From contig CM037867.1 in assembly GCA_021292105.1 (NCBI GenBank), positions 40,302,843-40,366,842 of the forward strand: a stretch of DNA of 64,000 bases. The letters are read 5' to 3'. The stretch comes from Anadara kagoshimensis (taxonomy: Eukaryota > Mollusca > Bivalvia > Arcoida > Arcidae). A program made the position numbers and the translations under genes. Shown here in pieces: positions 42,233 through 53,744 of this stretch. The stretch's first letter is position 1. Each line of letters opens with the position of its first letter. Under the pieces are notes generated by a model. It worked only from the letters and a program-made list of their open reading frames with translations. It was not told the DNA's origin and did no database searches.

Positions 42233-45200
42233 ATGAAGCTCACTTTGTTGTTTTTATGTCGGTTATTGTTTTGACCGCCATTACGTCAGTGGACGCCTGG
42301 CGCCGCAGATTCAGATTTAGAGCTCGGAGAGTATGGAACCCCGTCGTCTGTCGTACAGTCTGCACTTACAAATGTAGTAAAGCATGTTCAAAATGTACTC
42401 CTGTGTGTGGATATGTATGTGGGAAAGTGTGCAGAGGGAAGCGAGAGGTGAAAACAGTTCGTATACCTACCTTATCATTATCATTACTGTAAACATATTT
42501 CATTTCGCGTGTATTTATTTTCGCGGTTGAAAAACTTTAGACATATCCGCGTTGTTAAATTTTCGCGTTTTGTGAAATATGCACTATACCACAAGTAGCA
42601 TAATTTACTTTTCGCTTGGAATTTATTTTTTAATTACTTAATTTACTTCCTCATCAGTAGTGCTTGGACGAAAATTATGAAACCTAAATTGTGATCAAGA
42701 TGTTGAAAAGATACCCAAAGGACCAAGATATATTTTACCAAATTGAGCTACGAAAATACTTTGCATAAGGGAATAAACCTTAGTTTTTTTAGCAATTTTA
42801 ACTTTTAACAAGCAGCAAATTTAGACAATAATATATTTCTTACAGTAATACACAATTATTGCCTACTGAGTTTGTTAAACCTAATTTGACAGGTTAGAAT
42901 TTATCCTTTTCCTTTTGCTATGGAAACTTGGTTTGTTTTTTATTTTTGCGTAACTGGAATGATAAAAATTGCTTTTATATAGAGGATCTTAGACGAGTGG
43001 GGGTTTAATATGAAATTTATTAAACGAGTTTAATAATTAAATTTAACATATACTTAGTATGGTATTTCCCTTGATACTCACAATTTGGACCTGCACAATA
43101 TCACAGGTCAATCAGGCGATACAGGCCAAAATTTCCTAATGAAGGAAGAGACTGTTTGTATCGGCCCTAGAGCCGATACAAGCTGTATCGGACCGGCGTT
43201 CACATTTTCCCGTACTTTTTCTCAAATTGGTAACCACTATTCATATTTAACCTAGGTATAAATCATGATTCATTCAAAATAAACACAAAATGGGATTACT
43301 GTTTTTAAAAATAAAAAAATACTATGATTTAATTAATTTAAATGGATTAAATTATCCAAAAAGGAGAAATAAAAAAGTCCGCCAAAATGTCACACATTCT
43401 GTGTCATGCACTTGCATTCTAAAACAGTTTATTCTTCAAAATCAAAATGGAGGAGTCACCTGGAGAAAGAATGTTAAATTCATTGTCAAATAGAATTTTG
43501 GAATTGAATGGCATTATTGAACGCCAAAGACATGGGCCAAGTGGTGACGCAGCTTTAAATATTCCGGACGACACACAGGACTTTATAAATGGGATGAAAA
43601 ATGAAAACACATCAAGAAAAACTGATGGCAACGTAAAAAAACTAAAAAAATGGCTAGAAACGAAAGGGGAACACAGAGACGTTTTTGAAATCCCAGCACC
43701 AGATTTAAACATATACTTGGCTCGATTTTTTATGACGATTAAACAGGATAATGGACAGGAATATGAGCCGGACACGCTCCGCTCATTTCAAGGTTCATTT
43801 CAGCGATTTTTGCGCGATCATCATTATCCTATTGACATCATCAAGGACAAAGAATTCAGTCATAGTCGGGAGTTTTGAGTTCGAAACAAAAGCAACTGAA
43901 GAAAATGGGATACGGGAATAAGAGAAGGAAATCACAGGCAATATCGGAGACGGATTTTGAAGTTATGATGGGCAAACAAGTCCTTGGTTTGGGTAAGTTT
44001 CTTCGTTCTTCTCAACCGTCCATTTGTATTTATCTTCTTGACCCTTTCTTGAACTACCTTCAAGTAAACAGAGCACCCGCTGGCGCACCTTTCAATAATG
44101 TAACCCACCAAAACGTTGCCTGTTTTGGTAAAACATAACCGGAGCACTTTTTGAACTCGCATGAGAATAAGTTAAATAACACCAAGTAACTGTTAATTTT
44201 GACAAGATTTATAAGCAAAAGGTATCTTAAATCAGAGATGTATAACACCCTGGTTTTATACATCTCTGCTTAAATGTAGTAATATGATTAATTTGAGTTT
44301 TTTTCTAAACTTTTTTAGCAAACCCAGAAGCCCTCTTGAACACAATATATTTGAATAACTCCATGCATTTTGGTCTAAGGGGACGACAGGAGCATATAAA
44401 CATGTATTGGGGAGACGTTGAACAGAAAACAAACTCTAGTGGATGCAGATATTTGGAATTCAACGAAAGAGAAACCAAAACTAGAAATGGATGCAATGGT
44501 GAAACACGACCATTTTCACCAAAGATGTTTGAAAAGAAAGGTAAGAAAACTTATTATAAATAAATAAATAAATAAATAAATTTTTAATAAATAAATAAAT
44601 AAATAATGAACCTAATAATTATATAGTTATATATGTTTTTTTTCAACAGATGATCCCAACTGTCCTGTTAAAGCGTTTGAAGAGTACAAGAAACGTAGAC
44701 CTGAGAGAATGAATGTCCCAGACGCAAGATTTTATTTACAAATAAACCGTAACAGAAAAGATAATGGTCCAGTGTGGTATAAGTGTCGGCCATTAGGAAA
44801 GAATTACATTGGAGGAATGGTCAAAACCATGGCAGAAAAAGGTAAAATAAAAGATAAATTATCTGTTTTAAATTGAAACTATATAATATAATAATAATAT
44901 AATAATAATAATAATAAAAAATTCATCTTTATCACTTATCCCATATTTCATTTTCAGCTCAGATTACAAATAAAAGGCTTACCAACCACAGTGGCAGAAA
45001 GACAACCGTGACAAGATTACTTGACCAAGGATTCCAGGCAGCTGAAGTGATGTCTTTGACAGGACATAAAAATGTGCAAAGCATAAACAATTACAATACT
45101 GTTTCAGAAGCTAAACAACGGAAAATGTCTGAAACTTTAACTCTAGCCCCTCCAAGAAATGAAGCTTCAGCAACTACTAGTAACACTGATCTAGATTTAA

Positions 45201-48200
45201 CAAATAGCACTATAGTCGATTATGTTTATAATGATTCAGATTTAAACAATATCATAAATGAATGGAATACTGAACCTACAGACACAAACCAAATAAGTGA
45301 ACCCTCAGTAATTGACCTGCCTATCACTATAAATCAACAAGGAATTGCTGTTTCTCGCAAAACCTTGCCCTCACTTAATTTATTTACAGGAGCTACTATA
45401 AATGGCAATATTTCTATCAATTTTAACAGCAAATATTCTTATAATTGCAAATAAAGTTGTGCAGTATAATTTTAAATTTGTCTGAATAGCAGAAACAAAC
45501 CTGAGCTTACTGTTTAAGTATATGATAAATAGTTTATTACAAGGTTGTTTTGATATCGGCTCTGGTATCATGCCCAAGGGTGGTAGTATCGGCCCGAGCC
45601 CGTAGGGCATGTAATAATCTATATATGCCACAAGCCTTAGTGGCATATTTAATTATTGAACGAGTTTAATAAATTTCATATTAAACCCTCACGAGTCTAA
45701 GATTCTATATATCACATAACTCAAAATACCGAGGCATAATGACATGTACATATTATTTGATGCCATATCAGACGATTTCTATCTAGGTCAGACAAATCAC
45801 CTCCAAATTAACTGCGTAAGTAAGAATATAGTTCTATTTAGTTATAGTAAAAGTAAATTAGTCACCTAGAAAAAAAGACATAATCAGTATGTAAGTTTAA
45901 ATCATAATATTTTTCCGAATGCATCAAAATTATTTTTCAACGAATCGGAAAGTCTTCAAAAGTCTAAAAATAAACAACAGACCGACACAGTTTTCATATG
46001 ACGTCATTAGGCACGGCCACTACGTAAATCAGAAGAGTGATAACTGATTACGTCACAATCAAGTGATATGACATGGGTACCTGTGTAATACGAAAAATAT
46101 TGCACCGTTTTATTCCATCAATAAACAGGAGGGTTATGTGATATAAACCAATAAAGGAAAAATCCCTTTGTATTATCAAATTGACACAAATTAATACTCA
46201 TTCCTACTTTTAAGGTACCTTCCGTTTACCCACTACACGCTTAGGAAAATATAGTAAATTAATTCGTCATCACAACGTCACACGAAAGGCTCCGACATTG
46301 TTTAAATTTTAACCATTGTAAACCCCACCCAAAATATATTGTAGTGCATAATTTAATGCATGGATTATTTTGATATCTGGATTTTAGCATCGACTTGGCT
46401 TGTGTAAGTTAATGAATTGTTATTTGAACCCGTTCCATTAAAAATTTACAAAGTATTTGTTTTTGCTTTCCCTGAAGCAGGGTTTAAACACAGTAAAATT
46501 GATTCAGACATTTCTATGTCGATCATAATTTCCTCAATGTAAATGTATCTTAATTTATTTTTAGGTAGATGGAGATGAAACATTTATCAAACCGATGCCA
46601 TGTAACTTTACAACTTATGACGTAAATGACGACAAGGTCATAACCCCTGCGGAACTTGGTAATTTAATCAATGAGTCAGGAGAGGAACGTGACGTCAAAC
46701 AATTGTTTAAAGTCATGGATGCTGACGGTAATTGCTACAAATATCCATTAGAGAAGGTTTTGAAAAATGAACTGCAAGTGTGATGCTTATAATGTAAATC
46801 AAATGGGGTTCACCGCTGTACCATGTGATTAATAACTCCTTAACGTTTGTGCGGAATGTTTTAAAAAATGTCAAAATCACAAATTCCCGAATGAATTCGT
46901 TTTTACGGAAAAACGTCATCATATTCGATTCAATATCCATTGGAAATAATTGTTCCGCACAAACGTAAGAGGGCATCACGTGGTACAACGGCGAACTTTA
47001 TTGCTTACCATATACGGATAAATATAGGTCGAGTTAAAAGTTGAGTAATGAGGTTTAACTTTCCAGTCAAGAATATTTCTTGACGTCTTCAAATATAGGC
47101 AAAGGTGCAAAAAGTGCCTATGTGTTGCGCTAATGGCATTATACAACAGGGTTCTTTATCATGCCACGTGTGATGTGACACTGGACCTCGTTTATTTTCA
47201 GTTTCCATCCTATCCGAAAGAACATTGACTACATTACGTAATGCCGAGTGCTTGGCAAAAGAACAGCGACTTCCCACTTTCAAGTCACGGGTCAGACCCG
47301 GTCGGCGCTCGAACCAACGAATTCCCACCTACCGAGCGAGCACTCTACCAACTGAGCTAACGCAGTGTTGTCGGTAATTTGAAATAGTGCATTTCATAGA
47401 TCTACCTTATGGTAAAGCATGCAAAAACCCAACTGGTTAACGACACGGAAACACCAAACTGTGGTCCTTATATTCTCATGATAAATAGTTATCGAAATAA
47501 AAAACAAACATACCTATCTATGTTCAATCACAATCACAAACAACAAAGGAAAAGTTTTAAGACTTGCAAATACTAAGTCAAACACGTGAACACCCGCCGC
47601 AGAAGTGATGTGATACCTGGTACTCCGAAAGGACAATCACTTCCTGTTTAGCTAGCTTCACCCGTTACGAGTGTAATTAAAACTGATAATGAAAGGAGCG
47701 GGGGTTTTTTAGACGTAAAATATATCCAGGATAATTTTTTATAGAGACATTATACTTAACTGACGGCTATAAAACTTTTTAAGGGCCTTGATAAGCTTAG
47801 GCTTGTAATATCCCGGGGCAAACAATGCATTTGTAAACAGCTTGCTTATTTGTATATGTAGGGACTTTCTAGTGATATCACAGAACACATATGTAGGCAG
47901 AATTGTTGCCATGCGTCCAAGTATTTTATTTCATTCGTTGCCAGAACTGTTCAATCTGCATCCAAGAACACAGCCGTAGGCAGAGCTATCGTCATGTACC
48001 CAAAACGAATTGATTTTTAACTACATTTCCTTTCTTGTCAGAACAAAACATTAACACTACTCACTGGAATAGCAAAAACAACTTAAAATGCAAAAAACAA
48101 CCAAAGCACAAAATCTAGAATCATTGATACTAAAACTGAAGACTTTAAAAAATCATATCTTCTTCTCAAAACATTAACAGTACTCGCTGAAGAAGATATG

Positions 48201-51200
48201 ATTTTTCAGTCTTTAGTATTAGTATTACAAATTCAAGATTATGTGCTGTGCCTATTTATTGTGTTATATATGCAATCGTTATACCCCGTCGATCGAATAT
48301 GGTGTCCCGGCCTCCTTCCTTCCTTCCACCGTCCGTCCGCCCGTCTAAAATTCATGTCTTCAAAAATACTCCAACACTAAAAAGAACTCTTTCAAAAAAC
48401 AAAGCATCAACATTAATAGCAGAAGGGCATATCGTTAACTTGAGCTGGTTTGCTCATTTTCCTGGGAGTCATTGCACTTCGAATAGATGTGGAAATAAAA
48501 AAAACATGCTAGCGGGGGATCATTATTCGCTAAATTTGCTTTTGTTTAAAACTATTTCTAACTACATAAAAACATTCACTTTTTTCTTTATTTAACTTGT
48601 TCTTATAGGGTCCTTAATAAAACTACCCGCTGGAGAAATTGTTATGATTGTTCAAAGTCTTGCGTTTAAGCATTGTTAATTTCAGATTGTGTGGTTTTTC
48701 TTGTGATGTGCTAATGTATTATGTTATAATTTTTAATTATTTCCAACCACGAGAACAAAATCCTTTTTCTTTAATTCAACTTGTTCTTATCAGGTCCTTA
48801 GTAAAACAGCCCGCTGGAGAAATTGTTATGACTGTTTAAAGTTTGTTATGACTGTTTAAAGTCTTGAGTTTAAGCATCGATAGTTTCAGATTATGTGTTT
48901 TATGTGCTAATTTTATATGTTATAATTTTTTTCACTATATCCAACAACGAGAACAAAATCTTTTTTTCTTTATTGAACTTGTTCTTAACAGGTCCACAGT
49001 AACAATACTCGCTGAAGATGTTATAATTATTCAAACATTTTAGTTTTATTTTCAATTACTTCAGATTATGTGTTTATCTCGTGATATTCTAATTTATTGT
49101 GTTATAATTTTTTTAAGCATTTCCAACCACGAGAACAAAATCTTTTTTTTTCTTTAATCAACTTGTTCTTAACAGGTCCACAGTAAAAATACTCGCTAAA
49201 GCTGTTATGATTGATCAGACATTTGAGTTTTAGTTTCAATGATTTCAGATTATGTGTTTATCTCGTGATATACTAATTTATTGTGTAATAATTTTTTTAA
49301 TTATTTTCAACCACAACACAAAATCTTTTTTTTTCTTTAATCAACTTGTTCTTAACAGGTCCACAGTAAAAATACTCGCTAAAGCTGTTAAGATTGTTTA
49401 CACATTTGAGTTTTATTTTCAATAATTTCAGATTATGTGTTTATCTAGTGAGATTCTAATTTATGTAGCTAGCTAAACAGGAAGTGCTTACCCTTCTGGA
49501 GCACCGGGCCTCACTTCCCTGGTGAAAGTTCATGTGTCTAACCTAACTTGTCAGTTCCAAAGTTTTTACTTTGCTTCTGGATTGTGATTCGGACATGGAT
49601 TAGTATGTTTGTTTTTATTATTGTGTTATTTGTTGTTTTAGTTATCTTTTGATGTGCTTATTCATTGTTTTATTAGTTAGTTAAGTTATTTTCGACCAAA
49701 TGTTTCTTTTACCTATGTATATTATATTGTACACAGGTGATGGCGGTATTACTGAAAAGGAATTTGAAGAAGCACCCTTAATCAAAGACTGTGGAGGTAA
49801 GCTTACTATATATATACAGGTCCATCCTGAAAGTTTGGACACCCCCGTCTATAATCTTTGTAAAAGAGCAATGTTGATGGTCTTAGTACTTGGTGTTTTG
49901 TTAACTTATATTTGTTGAAAGACTACCTTGAATGTTTTTCAAATGGCATATATGATAAAAGTTTTCATTTTTAAATTAGTTTTAGTGAACATGTCATTTT
50001 ATCAGTTAAAATTCCTTCTGTGTTGAAAATACTAAAAAAAATTAGAAATACAGTAAAATTGAATTTTTGTTAGTGTATTGAACGATTATTTATTTTTCGT
50101 ATAACGTCTATTTCCTACTGCAAAAAGATGTTTTTAGTATTATTTGACTTAGAAAAACATTTTGTCTTATGCTTTGTTCTCATTGTTTAAAATCATTTTT
50201 GCCAAAGGACAGCCGCTTTTGTGTCTGAAATATATAAAGGGAGATAACAATGTCTTTTGCAATTTTATTGCGTCAAATTAACATTGATTAGATCTGATGG
50301 TATGCAAAATGAAAGTAACTATTAAACAAATCATTTATAAAGCATGTCAAAAATTGTTATAGCAAACAAATTCGTGGCTAGCTATGAATCACTTTAATGG
50401 GGTGTCCAAACTTTCTGGATGGACCTGTATATATATATAAACTTTGTTGCTGGATTAGGCCAAAGATTCACAATCATTCCTTAATTACAATTTTCCTTTT
50501 GATTTTAAATCTGGCAAATTTCAAATATTTATAATTTTGTTAATATCTAAGTGTAAGGAATTTAAGATGCCATTTAAAAAAACACTTTAACCTTACAACA
50601 TATGTTTCTAGATTTGTCAAAAAAATATTTGATGTCATAAAGGATTGCAAAGAGCTAAATTTATATTAGAGAAAATATTAATCAAGGAATGGTAACGAGA
50701 CCAGTGCCCGGTTTCACAATCATTCCTTATCTAAGATTTTCTTTAGCTTAAATCTTGCAAAATTTCAAATCTTCAAGTGTCATTGTTAAGGCTACTTCTA
50801 GATTAATACATTTGCATCTTGTTTTGACAAAAATATTTAACGCTAGATTTAAAAAGAGATTACAAAAAATTGCTAAATTTGAATTAAGGAAAATTTAAGC
50901 TATGGAAATATTGTGAAACTGGAGCCTGAACCAACAATATTGTTCTGCTTTATTGGAAATACACACCTTACTTATCGCTATGCATTGTCCTGGTTACGTT
51001 AGGGAACATGCTTTTATCAATGTTTATAAACTTATGCCAGTTTATGGACCAGGCAGTCAGACCCAAAATGATATGTGAATCAAAGCGGAGAGGACATAAT
51101 TTATATAACGTTCGGCCCGGAGCTTTAATATACGATTATATGGCCCGGAGTAGTTACAATGGTTTTCAGTATAAACTAAAATTTATGGTATAACATTCAT

Positions 51201-51495
51201 GTTTAAAGCTCATGAATCTAAAAAAAATACTTCATGATATTGATCATTTATGCAATCGAAAGCCTCGATGTTAGCATTCATGGTTCCTCACATTATAACA
51301 GAAAGCTGTGATTTTCTTAGGGAGGGCTCCCAGCCGCTGTTCATTCTAAATTTGAAAGAGTTCAACGATAGAGCTTTATTATTATTCATTTATTAGCATT
51401 TATTTATTTATTTATTTATTTATCATAAAGGTGCTAAGAAAGACACTAAGGAACGAGAGTTGGATGAAGAAGGCGAGAACGAAGAAGAGGTGTAA
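42233..51495 (+). CDS. Secreted cationic octacysteine/EF-hand precursor, gene 2 (frameshift in signal peptide)
   Basis: Exons 42233-42456, 46565-46727, 49737-49796, 51431-51495. Exon 2 starts MKLTLLF as in its paralogues, but one base is missing near 42244-42255 next to a T run, which shifts the frame. The original frame resumes at Met 42256, giving the shorter hydrophobic leader MSVIVLTAITSVDA. The Arg-rich segment (WRRRFRFRARR), the eight-Cys module with the same 3-3-3-2-3-3-3 spacing and the RGKR site are intact. So are both EF-hand loops (DVNDDKVITPAE and DADGDGGITEKE) and the acidic tail. The exon 2 donor is GTTCGT where gene 3 has GTACGT. Intact downstream exons argue for recent damage, a short alternative leader, or a sequencing error. 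Intron 2 holds the Crypton-like element. Confidence 0.65.
42488..42620. mobile_element. MITE-C copy (gene 2 intron 2)
   Basis: 'tactgtaaacatatttcatt' to 'tacttttcgcttggaattta'. It is shared with gene 3 at the same distance from exon 2, so it predates the duplication. The right end is lost. Confidence 0.6.
42645..42870 (+). repeat. Dispersed repeat K copy (gene 2 intron 2)
   Basis: 'catcagtagtgcttggacga', 'caagatgttgaaaagatacc' and 'aatactttgcataagggaat' match 61140-61380. Confidence 0.65.
42976..45711 (+). mobile_element. Crypton-like tyrosine-recombinase element with 65-bp terminal inverted repeats
   Basis: 2736 bp. The left end (42976-43042) and right end (45647-45711) are inverted repeats with about 90% identity, sharing 'gggtttaatatgaaatttat'. 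Just inside lie repeated GTATCGGC motifs: a GTATCGGC/GCCGATAC palindrome at 43158-43179, a further GTATCGG at about 43185, and TATCGGC at 45554 and 45587. A 9-bp-stem hairpin lies at 45623-45648. The cargo is a spliced tyrosine recombinase gene. Cryptons are generally described as lacking terminal inverted repeats, which makes these boundaries unusual. It sits in intron 2 of EF-hand gene 2. Confidence 0.7.
43447..45454 (+). pseudogene. Crypton/DUF3504-type tyrosine recombinase, four exons, one frameshift
   Basis: Exons A 43447-43992, B 44319-44540, C 44650-44841, D 44958-45454. All junctions are GT-AG and in phase 1. Exon A has a basic N-terminal region (KKLKKWLETKGEHRDV) and a SAM-like core (NIYLARFFMTIKQDNGQEYE). 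A missing base near 43866-43874 breaks the frame before LSSKQKQLKKMGYGN. Exon B carries the first catalytic Arg in MHFGLRGRQEHINMYWGDV. Exon D carries H-x-x-R in NHSGRKTT, the second His in SLTGHKN and the Tyr nucleophile in SINNY, so the whole R-H-R-H-Y set is present. The family is that of Cryptons and the Crypton-derived ZMYM/QRICH1/KCTD1 genes. AATAAA at 45450-45455 overlaps the stop codon. The host gene runs on the same strand. The frameshift may be real or a sequencing error. Confidence 0.75.
45712..46564. other. Remainder of gene 2 intron 2
   Basis: AT-rich; no exon or named repeat is recognised before the acceptor TTTTTAG|GTAGATG. Confidence 0.4.
46808..46996. mobile_element. Hairpin MITE just past gene 2 exon 3
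   Basis: 189 bp with inverted ends of about 50 bp: 'gttcaccgctgtaccatgtg' at the left against 'cacgtggtacaacggcgaac' at the right, continuing through 'aacgtttgtgcggaa' and complement. Starts 81 bases after the exon 3 donor. Confidence 0.75.
47039..47368 (-). mobile_element. SINE-A (gene 2 intron 3)
   Basis: Tail 'ccagtcaagaatatttcttg', body, and head 'gcgctcgaaccaacgaattc' / 'ctaccaactgagctaacgca'. Moderately diverged. Confidence 0.8.
47508..47860 (-). mobile_element. RT retroelement 3'-end fragment (gene 2 intron 3)
   Basis: Matches the reference copy from 'aacaaacatacctatctatg' through 'cttcctgtttagctagcttc' and 'gggccttgataagcttaggc'. Confidence 0.7.
48127..48232. repeat. Inverted repeat of about 35 bp
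   Basis: 'atactaaaactgaagacttt' with 'aaaaatcatatcttcttc' is followed about 40 bases on by the complement 'gaagaagatatgatttttca' and 'gtctttagtattagtat'. Confidence 0.7.
48297..48500 (-). mobile_element. Dispersed repeat E copy 3
   Basis: Begins with CCTT/CCGT tetranucleotides and carries the complement of the copy at 11140-11372 ('gagctggtttgctcattttc'). Confidence 0.45.
48590..49455. repeat. About 185-bp tandem repeat, nearly five copies (gene 2 intron 3)
   Basis: 'caacttgttcttaacaggtc' recurs at about 48597, 48779, 48977, 49161 and 49343. The units include 'tcagattatgtgtttatctc' and 'ccaaccacgagaacaaaatc'. Confidence 0.9.
49460..49640 (+). mobile_element. RT retroelement 3'-end fragment (gene 2 intron 3)
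   Basis: 'tagctagctaaacaggaagt' to 'gtgattcggacatggattag'. It follows the 185-bp array directly and ends about 100 bases before exon 4. Confidence 0.7.
49817..50427. mobile_element. 611-bp mariner-like MITE (gene 2 intron 4)
   Basis: Terminal inverted repeats of about 29 bp with one mismatch: 'caggtccatcctgaaagttt' and then 'ggacacccc', complemented at the right. TA-rich flanks on both sides. The same intron in gene 3 lacks it. No coding capacity. Confidence 0.85.
50456..50702. mobile_element. MITE-D, diverged copy shared with gene 3
   Basis: 'ccaaagattcacaatcattc' at the left end and 'aatcaaggaatggtaacgag' at the right. The same insertion is at 62174-62345 in intron 4 of gene 3. Confidence 0.65.
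50706..50926. mobile_element. MITE-D copy next to the former
   Basis: 'cccggtttcacaatcattcc' to 'atattgtgaaactggagcc', with a shortened interior. It abuts the older copy. Confidence 0.7.
51395..51424. repeat. (TTTA)n tract at the exon 5 acceptor, gene 2
   Basis: TTTA units run almost to the acceptor CATAAAG|GTGCTAAG and supply its pyrimidine-rich region. Confidence 0.8.
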
Positions 51496-51658
51496 AACTT
51501 CGACGTATCCATGGAGATGCCCTTATTCCATTAACGATAAATTGTCTAACAAACAATCATTTAAATTCAAATAGTTTATGCAAAATTTCAATTTTAAAAG
51601 TTATTTTCCAAAAGATGCTAAATTGGTTTTAATTCATGTATGTAATCTAAGGGCTTAA

Positions 51659-51664
51659 AATAAA
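51659..51664 (+). terminator. Polyadenylation signal, gene 2
   Basis: AATAAA within 'taagggcttaaaataaaatc', a stretch conserved in gene 3. Confidence 0.7.
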
Positions 51665-51769
51665 ATCTTAATTTAAACATTTTCTTTTTCATTTATGTCA
51701 GTGGCCATCCCTGACAGACCAAAAATCTGCAGTATCGTGATAAATGGTCTCACAAAGAATTAATCCCAT

Positions 51770-52175
51770 TATGGCCACAATCACAATATTGTTGATCAGT
51801 ATGATGTCTCTGTGTACAGGATTGTCATGGATATATTTGTCGTTCTTTTACTCCCAGTTTTGACTACACACATGCTGGGTGTATCTAGCTAAACAGGAGG
51901 TTCCTTAATGCAAAGTATTTCCTTGGCTAAATTTGGTAAAATATATTTTGGTCCTTTGAATATCTTTTCAACATCTTTAAAACAATTTTGGTTCCTAGCA
52001 CTACTGATGAGGTATTGTATTCCAAAACGGCCGTCTAATGCTGCAATATTAAAACTTGTATAACATATACGAAATATCCGACCTCACTTAGCTGCATAAA
52101 GTTTATGCCTTAAACCTAATTTACCAATTTCCAAAGTTTTTACGTTGCTTTTGGGTTGTGATTTGGGTTTTTTTT
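51770..52175 (+). mobile_element. RT retroelement 3'-end fragment split by repeat K
   Basis: The 5' part (51770-51905, 'gatgtctctgtgtacaggat') and 3' part (52080-52175, 'aatttaccaatttccaaagt') belong to the RT element. Between them lies repeat K (51906-52025, minus) plus about 50 bp. Confidence 0.6.
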
Positions 52176-52219
52176 AGAGTTTTACTTTTTGTGTGTTATA
52201 CATATAGCTCTTGGTTTCC

Positions 52220-52830
52220 CTTTTGGGGTGCCATCTTGATTTATCTGACGTTTACAAGATAATCCAGCTATTTTGATATGGAAAAAAAGAAAGACGAAGC
52301 ACACGTTTGTGCGTGCGTTCTTGATTTCCTGACCTTCAGCTGTATCGAAAACTTTTTATATGGAAAAAATTTGTAGCTAAGAAATATAAAGAAATGAACA
52401 TTGCAACAGATCCCACCTTTTTAGAGTGGTGCGATCTTGATTTCCCTGGCGTTGGCAAGATCATCCAGCTACAACAAGCGATTTTTTGAAGACATTTGCA
52501 TCTTAAATATGTAGTTGGCATTCCCCATTTTAGAAGGTGCGTTGTGCGTTTTTGTTTTCCCGGCGTTAGCAAGATAATTAAGATACGTGTATAACGAGCG
52601 GATTTTCGTTGTTATGGAAAAAGAATAAGCTAAAATATTAACTTAGCAACAACAACAACACAGACACCCAACCACAGACTTTTAGAATTGTGATCTTGAT
52701 TTTCCTATCGTTGACAAGGTCACCCAGCTAAAGCGAGCGGTTGATATTTATTTTTCTGGCGTTGGCTCTTTTTGGGGTTGCAATCTTGATTTTCCTAACA
52801 TTGGCAAGGTCATAAAGCTTTAACAACCTT
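52220..52830. repeat. Degenerate tandem repeat, about six units
   Basis: Variants of 'gatcttgattttcctagcgt' and 'ggcaaggtcatccagctaaa' recur every 85-135 bp. Confidence 0.6.
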
Positions 52831-52837
52831 TTTCTGT

Positions 52838-52870
52838 TTTTTTTTTTTTATTTATTTATTTATTTGTTCA
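52838..52870. repeat. T-rich and (TTTA)n tract
   Basis: T run followed by TTTA units. Confidence 0.85.
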
Positions 52871-53420
52871 TTTTGTATGGACGAGAGAAAATTGCAGCTG
52901 AGACTTGGCAACAACCAACGCATCCAGGAACACAAAATAGTAAAAATAAATGAAAGAAATGTTTATTGGGACCACTGATTATAAAACTAATAAAACTATT
53001 GGCTATAGCAAATGTCTAATGGTATAGGCAAACGACATTGGCCTGTCCGCTGGAACTTTAATTTAAATATCAATATTGAACCAGTACATTCATGCACATG
53101 GAACACAGGTGTTTATTTTGTCTGCATATCGGAAAACACATTGTTTATGTAATGTAATCCGAACATTATCCATGTATTGGGCGAAATATCGCATCATGAA
53201 TATTTGTAATGATAGGTCAAGCGGGCGGCGGGTCAATGTTGTTTGCATATAGTATTTGAGCGCTATTATTAACTCAACCCACCCAGCCAACCTAAACCAT
53301 CGGTGGTCCCCAATACTCCTTCAACTCAGCTTTTACAGTCGAAATAATGAAAAACATGGTAAACAATATAAGAAAGATCAAGTTCACAACTGAAAACATG
53401 TACACTTATTTTTTTCTAGT

Positions 53421-53600
53421 AAAGTTAAACCTGTCTATAAAGGCCATCCAAGGGGACCAGTAAAAGTGGCATTATTGGCAGGTGTCCCTTGTATACAGTT
53501 GCAAATGATATCAATAACGAACAATTGGGATACAATTCCACTGACCTTTATGAGCAGGTGGCCCGTATATAGAGGAGAACTTTAAAGCAGGTTGGACTCT
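53421..53600. mobile_element. MITE-A copy 3
   Basis: 'gttaaacctgtctataaagg' at the left, 'aaagcaggttggactct' at the right, in the orientation of copy 2. Confidence 0.6.
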
Positions 53601-53744
53601 TTAGTATTAAATGTGGAAGTGGTTTCCCGATACATAAATGTATGACATATATCGTTATGGTTCGTGCTGACACGCTGCTCCGATACATGTATTTCTTTTT
53701 GGAGGGTTCGTATCACAATGTTTATTTTGATGTGTATGGTTTGG

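Noticed and set aside
43419-43775. 118-residue minus-strand frame
   Set aside because: Antisense of exon A of the recombinase gene.
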